From: Bacteroidota bacterium
GTDB taxonomy: Bacteria > Bacteroidota > Bacteroidia > Bacteroidales > P3
Direction: 5' to 3'
DNA: 64,000 nucleotides
NCBI GenBank assembly: GCA_023415495.1
Contig: JAEZKK010000018.1
Location: 124,001-188,000 of the forward strand
Position 1 is the first letter of the stretch; each line of letters starts with the position of its first letter. The translations under genes were made by a program, and so were the position numbers. Of the stretch, positions 25,331-35,285 are shown piece by piece. The notes under the pieces were generated by a model. That model saw only the letters and a list, made by a program, of their open reading frames with translations. It did no database searches and had not been told where the DNA came from.

Positions 25331-26156
25331 TAATAAGAATGAGAATATAGAAAAAGCAATTCAAAGTATAAGAATTGCGGCTCAAAAAGGAGCAAATATT
25401 GTTTGTTTACAAGAATTGTTTTCTTCCTTGTATTTTTGCGATGTAGAGGATTATGAGAATTTTAAACTTGCAGAACCAATACCAGGTGCAACTACCAAGA
25501 AATTTCAAGACTTAGCTAAGGAATTGAATGTGGTGATTATTGCTTCTTTATTTGAGAAAAGAGCTCAAGGATTATATTTTAATACAACTGCAGTAATAGA
25601 TGCAAATGGTGAATATCTTGGAAAATATCGTAAGATGCATATTCCAGATGATCCAGGTTATTATGAGAAGTTTTATTTTACTCCAGGGGATAGTGGATAT
25701 ATGACCTTTTCTACAAAGTTTGGAAGAATAGGAGTATTGATTTGTTGGGACCAATGGTATCCAGAAGCTGCAAGAATAACTTCACTAATGGGAGCTGAAA
25801 TACTATTCTATCCAACAGCTATTGGTTGGGCAAAATCTCAAGACGAGGAAACAAATACAGAACAATATAATGCTTGGCAAACCATACAACGCTCTCATGC
25901 AATTGCAAATGGAGTTCATGTTGTAAGTGTAAATCGAACAGGAGTTGAAGGAGAAATGCAGTTTTGGGGAGGAAGTTTCGTTTCCAATCCATTTGGAACA
26001 GTAATGTATCAAGCACCACACCTTGAAGAAGATATTAATGTTGTAGAAATAGATTTAGAGAAAACAGACCATTACCGCACTCATTGGCCATATCTAAGAG
26101 ATAGAAGAATTGACTCCTATCAGCCAATAACTAAAAGATATATTGATAATGAATAA
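25290..26156 (+). CDS. aguB: N-carbamoylputrescine amidase
   Basis: 288 residues, nitrilase superfamily. The catalytic triad is visible: Glu in LQELFSS, Lys in KYRKMHIPDDPGYYEKFYF and Cys in LICWDQWYPEAAR. The string HIPDDPGYYEKFYFTPGD is characteristic of the plant-type N-carbamoylputrescine amidase, which makes putrescine, CO2 and ammonia. It overlaps the transporter gene upstream and sits next to agmatine deiminase, which supplies its substrate. Confidence 0.96.
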   Translation: MKVKVGLVQTSCTNNKNENIEKAIQSIRIAAQKGANIVCLQELFSSLYFCDVEDYENFKLAEPIPGATTKKFQDLAKELNVVIIASLFEKRAQGLYFNTTAVIDANGEYLGKYRKMHIPDDPGYYEKFYFTPGDSGYMTFSTKFGRIGVLICWDQWYPEAARITSLMGAEILFYPTAIGWAKSQDEETNTEQYNAWQTIQRSHAIANGVHVVSVNRTGVEGEMQFWGGSFVSNPFGTVMYQAPHLEEDINVVEIDLEKTDHYRTHWPYLRDRRIDSYQPITKRYIDNE

Positions 26157-26157
26157 T

Positions 26158-27192
26158 ATGAAAACACCAAAAGAATTAGGATTTTATTTTCCTGCTGAGT
26201 GGGTTAAGCATGCTTCAACTTGGCTTTCTTATCCTCATAACGAAAACTCATGGCCTGATAAGATAGATACAATTTTCCCTTACTATAATCAATTTATTAA
26301 AGAAGTAGCTAAGGGAGAGATAGTAAATATTAATATCCTTGATTCAGAAATGAAGCAAAGGATTGAAAGGGAGTTGGAAGAAATTGGCGTTGATATGTCA
26401 AAGATAGTTTTCCATAATTTTAAGACCAATGATGCTTGGTGCAGGGACCATGGTGGAGCAATACTTTTAAATAAAGATGGACAAAAAAGAGCTTTGGTTG
26501 ATTGGGACTATAATGCTTGGGGAGGAAAATATCCTGCAGAGCTTGACAATAAAATTCCTTCTCAAATGGCAGAATATCTTGGTTTGGAAGTTTTTCGTCC
26601 AAATATAATTATGGAAGGAGGGGCTGTTGAGTTTAATGGTAAGGGTACTTTGATAACAACAAAGGCTTGTCTTTTAAATGAAAATCGTAATCCAAGCCTA
26701 AATCAAAGTCAAATAGAGAATAAACTTATAGAGTTTTACGGAGTAGATAATGTTATTTGGCTTGAAGATGGAATTGAGGGAGACGATACTGACGGACATG
26801 TTGATGATATTACAAGGTTTGTAAATGAGGATACTGTAATAACAGTTGTTGAAGAGAATAAGAGTGATTTTAATCATGCTCCATTAAAAGAGAATCTTAA
26901 TATTTTAAACAAAGCAAGACTTGAAAATGGAAAACAATTAAACGTTGTAGAGCTTATAATGCCTGAAACAGTTATTTGGGAAGACCAACGTCTGCCTGCA
27001 TCTTATGCTAATTTTTATATTTCCAATGAAGCAGTAATTGTTCCTGTATTTAATTGCAAGAATGATAATAAGGCTATATATACCTTGGAAGAATGCTTTA
27101 AAGATAGAAAAGTTATTGGAATAAATTCTCTTGATATTATTTGGGGATTGGGTTCATTCCACTGCCTAAGCCAACAAGAACCTCAACTATGA
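26158..27192 (+). CDS. aguA: Agmatine deiminase
   Basis: 344 residues from the ATG at 26158, directly after the aguB stop; ATG 26149 and TTG 26143 overlap aguB. Guanidine-modifying enzyme fold: AEWVKHASTWLSYPHNENSWPD at the start, NDAWCRDHGGAILL, IMEGGAVEFNGKGTLITT, GDDTDGHVDDITRFV with the catalytic His, and the nucleophile Cys near the end in GSFHCLSQQEPQL. It converts agmatine to N-carbamoylputrescine. Its stop overlaps the next ATG (ATGA), indicating translational coupling. Confidence 0.96.
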   Translation: MKTPKELGFYFPAEWVKHASTWLSYPHNENSWPDKIDTIFPYYNQFIKEVAKGEIVNINILDSEMKQRIERELEEIGVDMSKIVFHNFKTNDAWCRDHGGAILLNKDGQKRALVDWDYNAWGGKYPAELDNKIPSQMAEYLGLEVFRPNIIMEGGAVEFNGKGTLITTKACLLNENRNPSLNQSQIENKLIEFYGVDNVIWLEDGIEGDDTDGHVDDITRFVNEDTVITVVEENKSDFNHAPLKENLNILNKARLENGKQLNVVELIMPETVIWEDQRLPASYANFYISNEAVIVPVFNCKNDNKAIYTLEECFKDRKVIGINSLDIIWGLGSFHCLSQQEPQL

Positions 27193-29234
27193 TAAAAAAA
27201 CTTATTCTGATTATTCTATTAATTCTTAGTTTTAATTCTTTCTCTCAAACTAATGAAGTAAAGGAAGAGCTGAAAAGGAATTATGATACTGTTTTGTCAG
27301 AAAGTGAAGGTTTTATTGGTGTAGTAAAAAATGGTTTGCTTGGATTTGTTGATATAAATGGTTTAATTCATATTTATCCAAGCTATGAATATAAAAAGGA
27401 ATTATTAGATTTACATCATTTAATTTATTTTCAACCCTATACTTTTAAGGATGGCTCAGCTATTATATGGGAAGATGGTGATTATCGTTTAATAAATAAA
27501 TTAAGTCAGAGGGTTTTTGGAGATACAGTAAAGATAAAAGGAAAGGCAAATAATGCTGTTATTCTTTTTAAAGATAATAAGTACGCCATTTATAATGCTT
27601 CAGGGGTAAAGAAGACAGATTTTGAATATGATATTATAAAAGATATACTTGTTTCAAATCTTCTAATGTATAAAAAAGACAATAAGTATGGACTTTTAAA
27701 TAATGAGGGGTTAGTAATTTATAACCATATATTCGACACACTCTTTATTTATAGAAATCATAGAAATAAAACCTTTATTAAAGGGAAGATTGGGACTAAA
27801 ACAGCAATCTTGGATACTCAAGGCAAGGTAGTCTTTCAACCATATTACCAAGATGCATTTGTATTAGACGGGGACTTTGTTTTAAGCAAGGAAGATGGTA
27901 AGTATGGGATAGCAACTACTTATGGTAAAGGAATTCTATATACAGAATTTGATACTGTTAAAATGACTCTTTCATACGATACCTTATTCCATGGTATAAT
28001 TGGCGATAAGAATATGATATTTAATTCTAATAGCCAATTAATTCAATATTTCGATAAAGACACAAATATAAATTATATTATTGATTTAATTCAAGCTAAT
28101 CCTTTTTCTTGGATAATTGAACCTAAAGCATCTGTAGTTAGACAACTGGGTTATGATACTTATTATGCAAACGTAGATTCAAAACCTATTATAGTCAATT
28201 CAAATTCTAAAATCTTAGAACCAAAACCTGTTTTAAATATTTTACCTTCAACTGTTAATAATATTGATTTAGAAAGATTGATATTCTATGGAGAAAATAA
28301 GCTTTTAGGTTTGGCAAATTATAATGGAGATACTATAATAGATCCAAGATTTGAAGATTTGAAGATTGTTATAAATGGAAGTATATACGCTTTTAAATAT
28401 CAAGGGAAATGGGGTTTGATGAATTCAAATGCAGAAAGTCTTACTTACGCACAATACAAAGCAATTACTTCTTCTTTCTATAATGGGAAATATTATATTA
28501 AAGCTATTAATTTTGAGGATAAAACCGCTCTTTATACTGAAAAGGGAGAATTATTATTCCATGCTTATTATTTTGATATTGAACCAACACAATTAGAAGG
28601 CTATTTTTATGTTGTTGAAAATGGAGGTCGGGGAATTATTGATTCAAGAGGTAATATTATTATTAAACCAGAGTTTGATGAGGTAAGTGTACATGATGAT
28701 ACAATTTTTATTGCAAGAAGAAATAATGAATTTCAAGTGTTTAATAATCTTAAAAATCTAATTTATAAAGGTACGAGTTCAATTATTGATGTATATAACT
28801 CTTCCCTAATAGCAATCGAAAATAATAAAATCATTAGGATTAAGATTAAGAATAAGGTTTTAGAAAAATCAATTGAAATTATAGGTGATAATAATTTTAC
28901 TTCTTTCTCTCAAGGTTTAGATACTCTTATTATTGCTCAACAAAACAATAAATGGTTTTTTGTAAATAGAGAAACCTTTAAGGTGATAAATACAAAATCA
29001 TTCTCCTATGCTTCTCCATTTTATAATGGATTTGCAATAGTAATAGAAAATAAAAGATTGATTGTTATCAATAATAAGTATGAGGAAGTCTTTTTTGTAA
29101 TGAAAAGTAATGATGAGGCTGAATTATTAAATAATGCGAGGTTATTGTTTAATTCTTTTTCAAATAATAAAGACCACCATATAATCAAACTAAATCAACA
29201 TTTTGGAATAATCAGATTAAAAATAATAAAATAA
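27189..29234 (+). CDS. Exported WG-repeat protein
   Basis: The ATG at 27189 starts a clean signal peptide (MIKKLILIILLILSFNSFSQ) and overlaps the aguA stop by 4 bp; a TTG at 27141 lies inside aguA. 681 residues. At least six degenerate WG repeats are readable: GFIGVVKNGLLGFVDINGLIHIYPSYEYK, KYGLLNNEGLVIYNHIFDTL, KYGIATTYGKGILYTEFD, KWGLMNSNAESLTYAQYKAI and GRGIIDSRGNIIIKPEFDEV are the clearest. WG-repeat proteins are surface or periplasmic with poorly known roles. Coupling to aguA is unexplained. Confidence 0.82.
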   Translation: MIKKLILIILLILSFNSFSQTNEVKEELKRNYDTVLSESEGFIGVVKNGLLGFVDINGLIHIYPSYEYKKELLDLHHLIYFQPYTFKDGSAIIWEDGDYRLINKLSQRVFGDTVKIKGKANNAVILFKDNKYAIYNASGVKKTDFEYDIIKDILVSNLLMYKKDNKYGLLNNEGLVIYNHIFDTLFIYRNHRNKTFIKGKIGTKTAILDTQGKVVFQPYYQDAFVLDGDFVLSKEDGKYGIATTYGKGILYTEFDTVKMTLSYDTLFHGIIGDKNMIFNSNSQLIQYFDKDTNINYIIDLIQANPFSWIIEPKASVVRQLGYDTYYANVDSKPIIVNSNSKILEPKPVLNILPSTVNNIDLERLIFYGENKLLGLANYNGDTIIDPRFEDLKIVINGSIYAFKYQGKWGLMNSNAESLTYAQYKAITSSFYNGKYYIKAINFEDKTALYTEKGELLFHAYYFDIEPTQLEGYFYVVENGGRGIIDSRGNIIIKPEFDEVSVHDDTIFIARRNNEFQVFNNLKNLIYKGTSSIIDVYNSSLIAIENNKIIRIKIKNKVLEKSIEIIGDNNFTSFSQGLDTLIIAQQNNKWFFVNRETFKVINTKSFSYASPFYNGFAIVIENKRLIVINNKYEEVFFVMKSNDEAELLNNARLLFNSFSNNKDHHIIKLNQHFGIIRLKIIK

Positions 29235-29239
29235 GTAAT

Positions 29240-30340
29240 ATGAAAAGATTAGTTTTTACTTTAGCATTTTTAGGGATATCAGTAATTGGATTTTCGCAAT
29301 CCTTTTCTTCAATGTATTTGAATAATATTCCACAAAATAACAAGAAGCCTATAGTATATTATTCTATACCTAAAACAGAGGTTGTTTTTGAAATTACAGT
29401 ACAAAAAGCCATTCGCAGCAGGGGAGTATATTCCCAAAGTGCACATCTTTTAGGCTTGAAAAACGTAATAACAAAGGATGAAATAAAATATAAGATTAAA
29501 GATATAAAAATATGCTCTAAACCTATTTCTAATCCTAATAATCAATTTGCGATGATAATTGGAAAAGGGGTAAGTGTTGAAAAGTCTGAGTTTAACACTT
29601 TAGAGAATATTATTATAGGGGAACATAAGACTAAGGAAGTTTTAAATTTGAATCAAGAAAAGATAAGTTCAAAAACAGAGGTTAATAATTCTTCTTCAAT
29701 TGAAGTAAAACCAATTATCGTTAAGGAATTGTTGAAGGACGGTAAGTTGGAAAAGATAACATTAAACCCAGCAGAGGTTGTTGAGAAAATTAATTTATTA
29801 AGAGAAAGACAAATAGAAATTCTTTCTGGGCAAATAGAAGGTACGTATATAAATACTACTGTAGATTTTATGTATAAACAATTAGATGAAATAATTGAAA
29901 CTTACTATTCTTTATTTACTGGAGTTGAAACAATTGAAGAAGAGGTGTTTTACTATAGTCTTGTCCCTGAAAAGCCAATTATTCCCGAGGAAGACTTAAT
30001 GTTAAAACTTTGTCGTTTTTCTGAAATAAACGGCTTGTCAAGTGCAGAAATTCAAAATAATGATCCAATTGTAATGGTAAAGTTCTCTACAAATAATTTT
30101 ACCAAGAGTATTGGTAATTATGAATCTTCTAAGGAAAACAGTGCTTCTAATAATTCATCAAAGAATATTGGTATTTATTATTCAATCCCTGAAAAGGTTA
30201 AGGTGAGTATTGAAATTAATAATAGAGTTTATCAATCAATTTTAGATATTAATCAATTTGGAGTAATTTCTACAATGAACTCGATTAAATCGAACATAAA
30301 GTTTAATCCAAATTATGGCTCTATCGAATCGATTTATTAA
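29240..30340 (+). CDS. DUF4831-like exported protein
   Basis: 366 residues with signal peptide MKRLVFTLAFLGISVIGFSQ. The first half (VYYSIPKTEVVFEITVQKAIRSRGVYSQSAHLLGL) resembles the Bacteroidota DUF4831 family, and the second half repeats a similar strand pattern (IYYSIPEKVKVSIEINNRVYQSILDINQFGVI). No catalytic motif is seen. It starts 5 bp after the WG-repeat gene and probably belongs to the same transcript. The convergent cdaA gene ends 8 bp away. Confidence 0.65.
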   Translation: MKRLVFTLAFLGISVIGFSQSFSSMYLNNIPQNNKKPIVYYSIPKTEVVFEITVQKAIRSRGVYSQSAHLLGLKNVITKDEIKYKIKDIKICSKPISNPNNQFAMIIGKGVSVEKSEFNTLENIIIGEHKTKEVLNLNQEKISSKTEVNNSSSIEVKPIIVKELLKDGKLEKITLNPAEVVEKINLLRERQIEILSGQIEGTYINTTVDFMYKQLDEIIETYYSLFTGVETIEEEVFYYSLVPEKPIIPEEDLMLKLCRFSEINGLSSAEIQNNDPIVMVKFSTNNFTKSIGNYESSKENSASNNSSKNIGIYYSIPEKVKVSIEINNRVYQSILDINQFGVISTMNSIKSNIKFNPNYGSIESIY

Positions 30341-30348
30341 TTAATACT

Positions 30349-31158
30349 TTATGAATTAAGTTCTTTGTCGAGAAATTCTTGAAGTCTGGATGGAGATATA
30401 TTATGTTCAATAATTCCTCCTTTTACTACTGATATTCCTCCTGTCTGTTCTGAAACAACTACTGCTAAACTATCGGTTTGTTCTGTAATCCCTATTGCAG
30501 AGCGATGTCTTAATCCGAGATTTGCAGGGATTTGACTATTCGAGGATACAGGCAAAATACATCTTGCTGCAAGAATTCTATTCCCACTAACTATAACTGC
30601 TCCATCGTGTAGAGGAGTATTCTTAAAGAAAATAGTTTCTATTAGTTGTGAGCTTAATTCCGAATTTATAATTTCACCTGTTTGAATAATAGACTCTAAA
30701 TCATTGAAACGAGAAATTACCACCAATGCACCTGTTTTTTGTTGAGAGAGATGTTGGTAGGATTGAACAATAGCTGTTGAGTTAAAATGTTTTTTATCTT
30801 GATTTTCTATTCTCCACCAAAGGAATTTTCTTCTTTTCCCATTACTTATACTTCTGGTTCCAAGTAATAATAAGAATCGTCTTATTTCTGGTTGAAATAT
30901 TATAATTAATGCAATAACCCCAACGGAAATAAATTGACCAATTATCTCTGAAAGTAATCTCATTTGGAATAAATTTACGATTTTCCAAATTATAAATATA
31001 ATGAAAAAGCCCAGAAAAATATTTATAGCATTTGTTCCCTTAATTAGCTTGTATACAGAATAAAATAGAAGTGCAGAGAGAAAGATGTCTAAGGCATCTA
31101 CAAATCTAAAACTTGGGAGTGTATCTATTATTAAATTAATCATAAGTTGAGTAGTCAT
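30349..31158 (-). CDS. cdaA: Membrane diadenylate cyclase CdaA
   Basis: 269 residues. Three N-terminal membrane helices (about 20-100) are followed by a DisA_N cyclase domain with the catalytic DGA (TPLHDGAVIV) and RHR (LGLRHRSAIGITEQTD) motifs and GGISVVKGG. It makes cyclic di-AMP from two ATP, a second messenger for osmolyte balance and envelope control. The usual partner CdaR is not adjacent. It is transcribed toward the DUF4831-like gene and away from the PorW-like gene. Confidence 0.95.
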   Translation of the reverse strand: MTTQLMINLIIDTLPSFRFVDALDIFLSALLFYSVYKLIKGTNAINIFLGFFIIFIIWKIVNLFQMRLLSEIIGQFISVGVIALIIIFQPEIRRFLLLLGTRSISNGKRRKFLWWRIENQDKKHFNSTAIVQSYQHLSQQKTGALVVISRFNDLESIIQTGEIINSELSSQLIETIFFKNTPLHDGAVIVSGNRILAARCILPVSSNSQIPANLGLRHRSAIGITEQTDSLAVVVSEQTGGISVVKGGIIEHNISPSRLQEFLDKELNS

Positions 31159-31235
31159 TAATTAACCAAGTACAAAAATACAAATAAAACTTTAGATATT
31201 TCTTGTTTTTTCTTTATAGATTCGAATAAATAAAA

Positions 31236-31243
31236 TATATTTG
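31236..31243 (+). promoter_or_regulatory. -7 box for the PorW-like operon
   Basis: TATATTTG matches TAnnTTTG and lies 59 bp before the TTG chosen as the start of the PorW-like gene, in the divergent gap with cdaA. Confidence 0.55.
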
Positions 31244-31301
31244 CAGATTAATAGTTATCTAATTAGTGTTATTAATTTTCGTAATTCATAAAGAGAGCAT
31301 C

Positions 31302-34082
31302 TTGAAAACATTTTATAAAGGCATTTATGGTTTAATATTTATATTATCAATATTCTTATTGTTATCTTCCTGTTCTACAAAGAAAAATAAATGGTATAAT
31401 AGAGCATACTATACAAGTGTAGCACATTATAATACTTTGTGGAATGGTCATGATGCATTTAGACAAGGGATTAGAACTATAAATACAACTCAAAAGGATG
31501 ATTATTCTCAAATACTGCCTATTTTTAAAAAAGGAGACGACCAAATAACTATAAACATTAAACCAAATATGGATAGAGCTATTGAGAAAAGCTCTAAATC
31601 AATTAAGAAACATTCAATGTTTATTGATGGGAAGGAAAGAAATCCTGAAATTAAAAAAGCATATTTACTAATAGGGAAATCAAGTTTTTATAAGAAAGAA
31701 TATAAGGTAGCAAATGCAACTTTCAAATATATAATCAATACTTATAAAGATAAAGATATTGCTTTTGAAGCAATGATTTGGTTAGGTTTTACTTTCTCAA
31801 AAGAGAAGGATTATTTAATGTGTGAATCAACCTTAGACCAGGTCAAAAATCGTATTAATGAGGGTAAGGCTCCTAAAAGTTTAAGGAAATTTCTTTATTC
31901 TGTTTATGCTGAGAATGCAATTGCACAGGGTAAAAATGCAAAAGCTTTGGAATATATCCAGTTAGCAAGAAAGTATTCAAATTCAAGAAGCTTTAATACA
32001 AGATTAATGTTTATTGAAGGTCAGTTTCATTTAAAAGCTAATAACTTAGATCAGGCAGGTCGATTATTTTCTAAAACCTCAAAGAGAGCAAAAGACTTTG
32101 ATATGCAATTTGCATCTCAATTATTTCAAGCAATGTGCTATGATCCCAAAACCTCAAATAGTAAGAGGATATTAGATAAATTGGAAAAGATGTCTTTGGA
32201 AAAGAAGAATATAATGTTAAGAGATCAGATTTATTTTACAATTGGAGAGATATATTTCAAAGATAAAAATGTAGATAAAGCATGTGAGTATTGGGAGAAA
32301 TCGGTTAATAATTCTGTAAATAATGATAACCAAAAGATTTCCTCATCTATAAGATATTCTGATGTGAATTTTGAAATTCTTGAAGAATACGAAAAAGCAT
32401 ATATTTATTACGATACGGCCTTATTTGTAATGAAAAAAGATCATCCAAATTATAATAGGGTTTATTCAAGACAATTAGTTTTGGAGAATTTGGTTAAGAA
32501 TCTTAGAATAGTAAATCGTTGGGATAGTCTTTTAGCTTTATCTAATCTTACTGAGGCAGAATTAAACCTTAAGATAGATAATTGGATTAATACTTTTAAA
32601 GCAGAGCAGGAAAGGATTAAAAAAGAAGAGCAGGCAAGACAGGCGATGCTTCAAAATGCTAATGCTGCTAACCCTTATGCATACCAACAACAGCAAAGCT
32701 CATGGTATTTCTATAATAATAATACAGTTCAAGCTGGAAAAACAGAATTTATTAGAATATGGGGTAATAGAAAGCTTGAAGATAATTGGAGATTAAGTCA
32801 AAAACAGCAAGAATTTGATTTCGATATTGATTCTGAATTAGCAGATGGAGAGATAGAAGATAGTATTTCTGATAGTTCAGGAACTAAAACTTCGGTAAAA
32901 TCTAAAAGTTTAGACAAACTATCAAGAGAGTATTATACTCAGGATATTCCAAGGACACAGCATCAAAAAGATTCGGCAAATATTGAAATATCAAAAGCCT
33001 TATTAACTGCTGGGTATATTTATTATCAAGGTTTGCAAAATAATGGTAAGGCAATTTCGACCTTCTTAGAACTCCAGAAACGTTATCCAAATTATCCTAC
33101 AACCTTACCATCTTCATATCATTTATACAGGATATATGATAATATTGGACAAACTCCTAATTCAAATTATTATAAGAACATCATATTAAATAATTATCCA
33201 GAAAGTGATTTTGCCTATATGATTAAAAACCCAGATTATTGGCAAGAAGTATCTAAACAAAATATCGAAGCACAAGCATTGTACGAAAAAGCATATAATG
33301 CATATACATCGGGCAAATATAATCAAGCAATAGAATTATCAAAAGATGGAATTGACAGCTTGGAGTATGGTCCTTATATTCCAAGAATGCTTTATATTGA
33401 AGCTTTAGCTAAAGGTAAACTCTCGGGTATGGATACACTTATACAAGAATTAAATATGATAGTTTTTAATTATCCAAACCATGAAATAACTCCTGTGATT
33501 GAGAATCAACTAAAATATTTAAGTGCCAATTATAATATAGTTAGTCAAAATCTTGCGTATAAACATACTCCTAAGGATGAAATAAAGAATAAGGAAATAG
33601 AAGGTAAGGATGAAAAAGATGAGATTAAGGAAATAAGTCATGAAGATATAATTGATCATACAGTTTCTCAAGATGATATTTTAGATGCAGAAAGTCTAAT
33701 ATATCGTTATAGAGATATGGAACATTTTTATGTAATATTGTTTGACGATGATAAGGTAAACGTAAGCGAAATAAGAACTGCATTTTCCGATTTTAATACT
33801 AAGTATTTCACTGCTGATAACATTAAGCTGACAAGTTTGTTATTTACTATGTCAAAGCAAATGATTACGGTCAATAGGTTTGAGAATATTGAAAAAGCAA
33901 TGCAATACTATAATACTATTATAAATTCAAAAGAATTATTAGAAGGAATTAATCCTGATTATTATACTCATTTTATTATTTCAACGCAGAATTATCCAAC
34001 TTTCTATAACAGAAAGAATATTCCTGCGTATAATAAGTTTTTCAGGATATTCTATTTAGAAAAAGAGAAAAATAAAAAATAA
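31302..34082 (+). CDS. PorW/SprE-like type IX secretion lipoprotein with TPRs
   Basis: About 926 residues. No ATG lies near the N-terminus. A TTG at 31302 gives a compact lipoprotein signal (MKTFYKGIYGL, hydrophobic core, LLSSC), while a GTG at 31266 would add 12 residues. Just after the lipid Cys comes STKKNKWYNRAYYTSVAHYNTLWNG, the conserved N-terminal block of PorW/SprE, followed by many TPR-like helix pairs. PorW/SprE is needed for T9SS protein export and, in gliding species, motility. This fits the sorting-domain cargo elsewhere in the window. It is followed 7 bp later by a bactofilin gene. Confidence 0.82.
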   Translation: MKTFYKGIYGLIFILSIFLLLSSCSTKKNKWYNRAYYTSVAHYNTLWNGHDAFRQGIRTINTTQKDDYSQILPIFKKGDDQITINIKPNMDRAIEKSSKSIKKHSMFIDGKERNPEIKKAYLLIGKSSFYKKEYKVANATFKYIINTYKDKDIAFEAMIWLGFTFSKEKDYLMCESTLDQVKNRINEGKAPKSLRKFLYSVYAENAIAQGKNAKALEYIQLARKYSNSRSFNTRLMFIEGQFHLKANNLDQAGRLFSKTSKRAKDFDMQFASQLFQAMCYDPKTSNSKRILDKLEKMSLEKKNIMLRDQIYFTIGEIYFKDKNVDKACEYWEKSVNNSVNNDNQKISSSIRYSDVNFEILEEYEKAYIYYDTALFVMKKDHPNYNRVYSRQLVLENLVKNLRIVNRWDSLLALSNLTEAELNLKIDNWINTFKAEQERIKKEEQARQAMLQNANAANPYAYQQQQSSWYFYNNNTVQAGKTEFIRIWGNRKLEDNWRLSQKQQEFDFDIDSELADGEIEDSISDSSGTKTSVKSKSLDKLSREYYTQDIPRTQHQKDSANIEISKALLTAGYIYYQGLQNNGKAISTFLELQKRYPNYPTTLPSSYHLYRIYDNIGQTPNSNYYKNIILNNYPESDFAYMIKNPDYWQEVSKQNIEAQALYEKAYNAYTSGKYNQAIELSKDGIDSLEYGPYIPRMLYIEALAKGKLSGMDTLIQELNMIVFNYPNHEITPVIENQLKYLSANYNIVSQNLAYKHTPKDEIKNKEIEGKDEKDEIKEISHEDIIDHTVSQDDILDAESLIYRYRDMEHFYVILFDDDKVNVSEIRTAFSDFNTKYFTADNIKLTSLLFTMSKQMITVNRFENIEKAMQYYNTIINSKELLEGINPDYYTHFIISTQNYPTFYNRKNIPAYNKFFRIFYLEKEKNKK

Positions 34083-34089
34083 ATATACT

Positions 34090-34467
34090 ATGGCAAAATC
34101 AGCATACGAAAATGAAACAAATTCTATTAATATCATTAATAGTAAAACAAAGATAAAAGGAGATATCTCGAGTGAGGGCGACCTTAGAATAGATGGAATA
34201 ATTGAAGGAACCCTTGTTATTAAAGGCAAATTAGTTCTTAGCCCTACAGGGAAGATAATTGGTAATATTACTTGTAATAATGGTGATATATCAGGAAGAA
34301 TAGAAGGGAATATCAATACAAAAGAATTATTGACATTAAAGGCTAATGCTAATATATTAGGAGATATTCAAATTGGGCAATTATCAATAGAACCAGGAGC
34401 AGTTTTCACTGGGAGATGTTCTATGAATAATCAATCAAAATCAGAGATAAACATTCCTGTAAAATAA
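34090..34467 (+). CDS. Bactofilin (polymer-forming cytoskeletal protein)
   Basis: 125 residues. The short right-handed beta-helix core is clear: TKIKGDISSEGDLRIDGIIEGTLVIKGKLVLSPTGKIIGNITCNNGDISGRIEGNI and on to GAVFTGRC, with the glycine periodicity of DUF583. Bactofilins form membrane-associated filaments without nucleotides. It is in one transcript with the PorW-like gene and two small membrane proteins. Confidence 0.92.
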   Translation: MAKSAYENETNSINIINSKTKIKGDISSEGDLRIDGIIEGTLVIKGKLVLSPTGKIIGNITCNNGDISGRIEGNINTKELLTLKANANILGDIQIGQLSIEPGAVFTGRCSMNNQSKSEINIPVK

Positions 34468-34475
34468 AATATAAA

Positions 34476-34865
34476 ATGCAACAGAATCCACTTGTATCAT
34501 ATATAATTAAACTAACTTTTTTTTCAATAGGGGTTAGCCTTATTGGTTTGTTTTCACTATTATTTTTATCAAAGGATTGGATATTTGATTCTATTCCGTA
34601 TTTAATAATTCTCTTTTATTCTATTACTGGGATTAGTTACACACTTATATATCTTACACAAAAAAGTAAAAAGATGAGATTTGAAAACATATTTATGATA
34701 ACTAAATTCTCAAAATTACTAATTTACATCATTGTATTAATAGTTGCAATTCTATTACCTGTAACCAATATCAAAGCATTCCTTTCTTCATATGCAATAC
34801 TTTATATTTTATATACAATATTCGATACAATAACATTAAATCAATTAGCAAAGAAATTAAAATAA
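34476..34865 (+). CDS. Small four-helix membrane protein
   Basis: 129 residues, with four hydrophobic segments (about 8-30, 40-58, 70-92 and 97-115) and a basic C-terminus. Its size and place after bactofilin recall the AtpI-like proteins that precede ATP synthase genes in related genomes, but no atp genes follow here. Function not assigned. Confidence 0.6.
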   Translation: MQQNPLVSYIIKLTFFSIGVSLIGLFSLLFLSKDWIFDSIPYLIILFYSITGISYTLIYLTQKSKKMRFENIFMITKFSKLLIYIIVLIVAILLPVTNIKAFLSSYAILYILYTIFDTITLNQLAKKLK

Positions 34866-34873
34866 TAGAAGAT

Positions 34874-35284
34874 ATGAAACTTAAAACCTTATTATTTATT
34901 GGAGTATTAGCTACTCTAACATCAATTATATTCTTCTCTTGTAAGGAAGAAAAAGACGATGATTTATTAGCAGGTAAATGGGTAGAGAAAGATATCCAAA
35001 GCGATACATTAATAGAAGATTGTGTAAAGAAATCCTATATAGAGTTTTCGGAATATGTATTAGATATTAGAAAGAGAGTTTATTCTTTCAATAATATATG
35101 TGATACTGTTGAGAGAGTAATAGGAAATTATACAATAGTAGGGGATGTCCTAACAATTAAGGATACGATGAATGTAACTTATGAATATACTATTGATTAT
35201 ATTAATTCTGATTCTATGAGAATCAAACAACCAAATGTATTAGGTGGATTTGACTATTATAGATATCTTAGAGTTAAAGAATAA
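34874..35284 (+). CDS. Lipocalin-like lipoprotein
   Basis: 136 residues. Lipoprotein signal with lipobox-like FFSCKEE at about residue 20, then LLAGKWVEKDIQ, a short beta-strand pattern and GNYTIVGDVLTIKDT, typical of small lipocalin-like Bacteroidota lipoproteins. Ligand unknown. It is the last gene of the PorW/bactofilin cluster; hydE converges 1 bp away. Confidence 0.65.
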   Translation: MKLKTLLFIGVLATLTSIIFFSCKEEKDDDLLAGKWVEKDIQSDTLIEDCVKKSYIEFSEYVLDIRKRVYSFNNICDTVERVIGNYTIVGDVLTIKDTMNVTYEYTIDYINSDSMRIKQPNVLGGFDYYRYLRVKE

Positions 35285-35285
35285 A

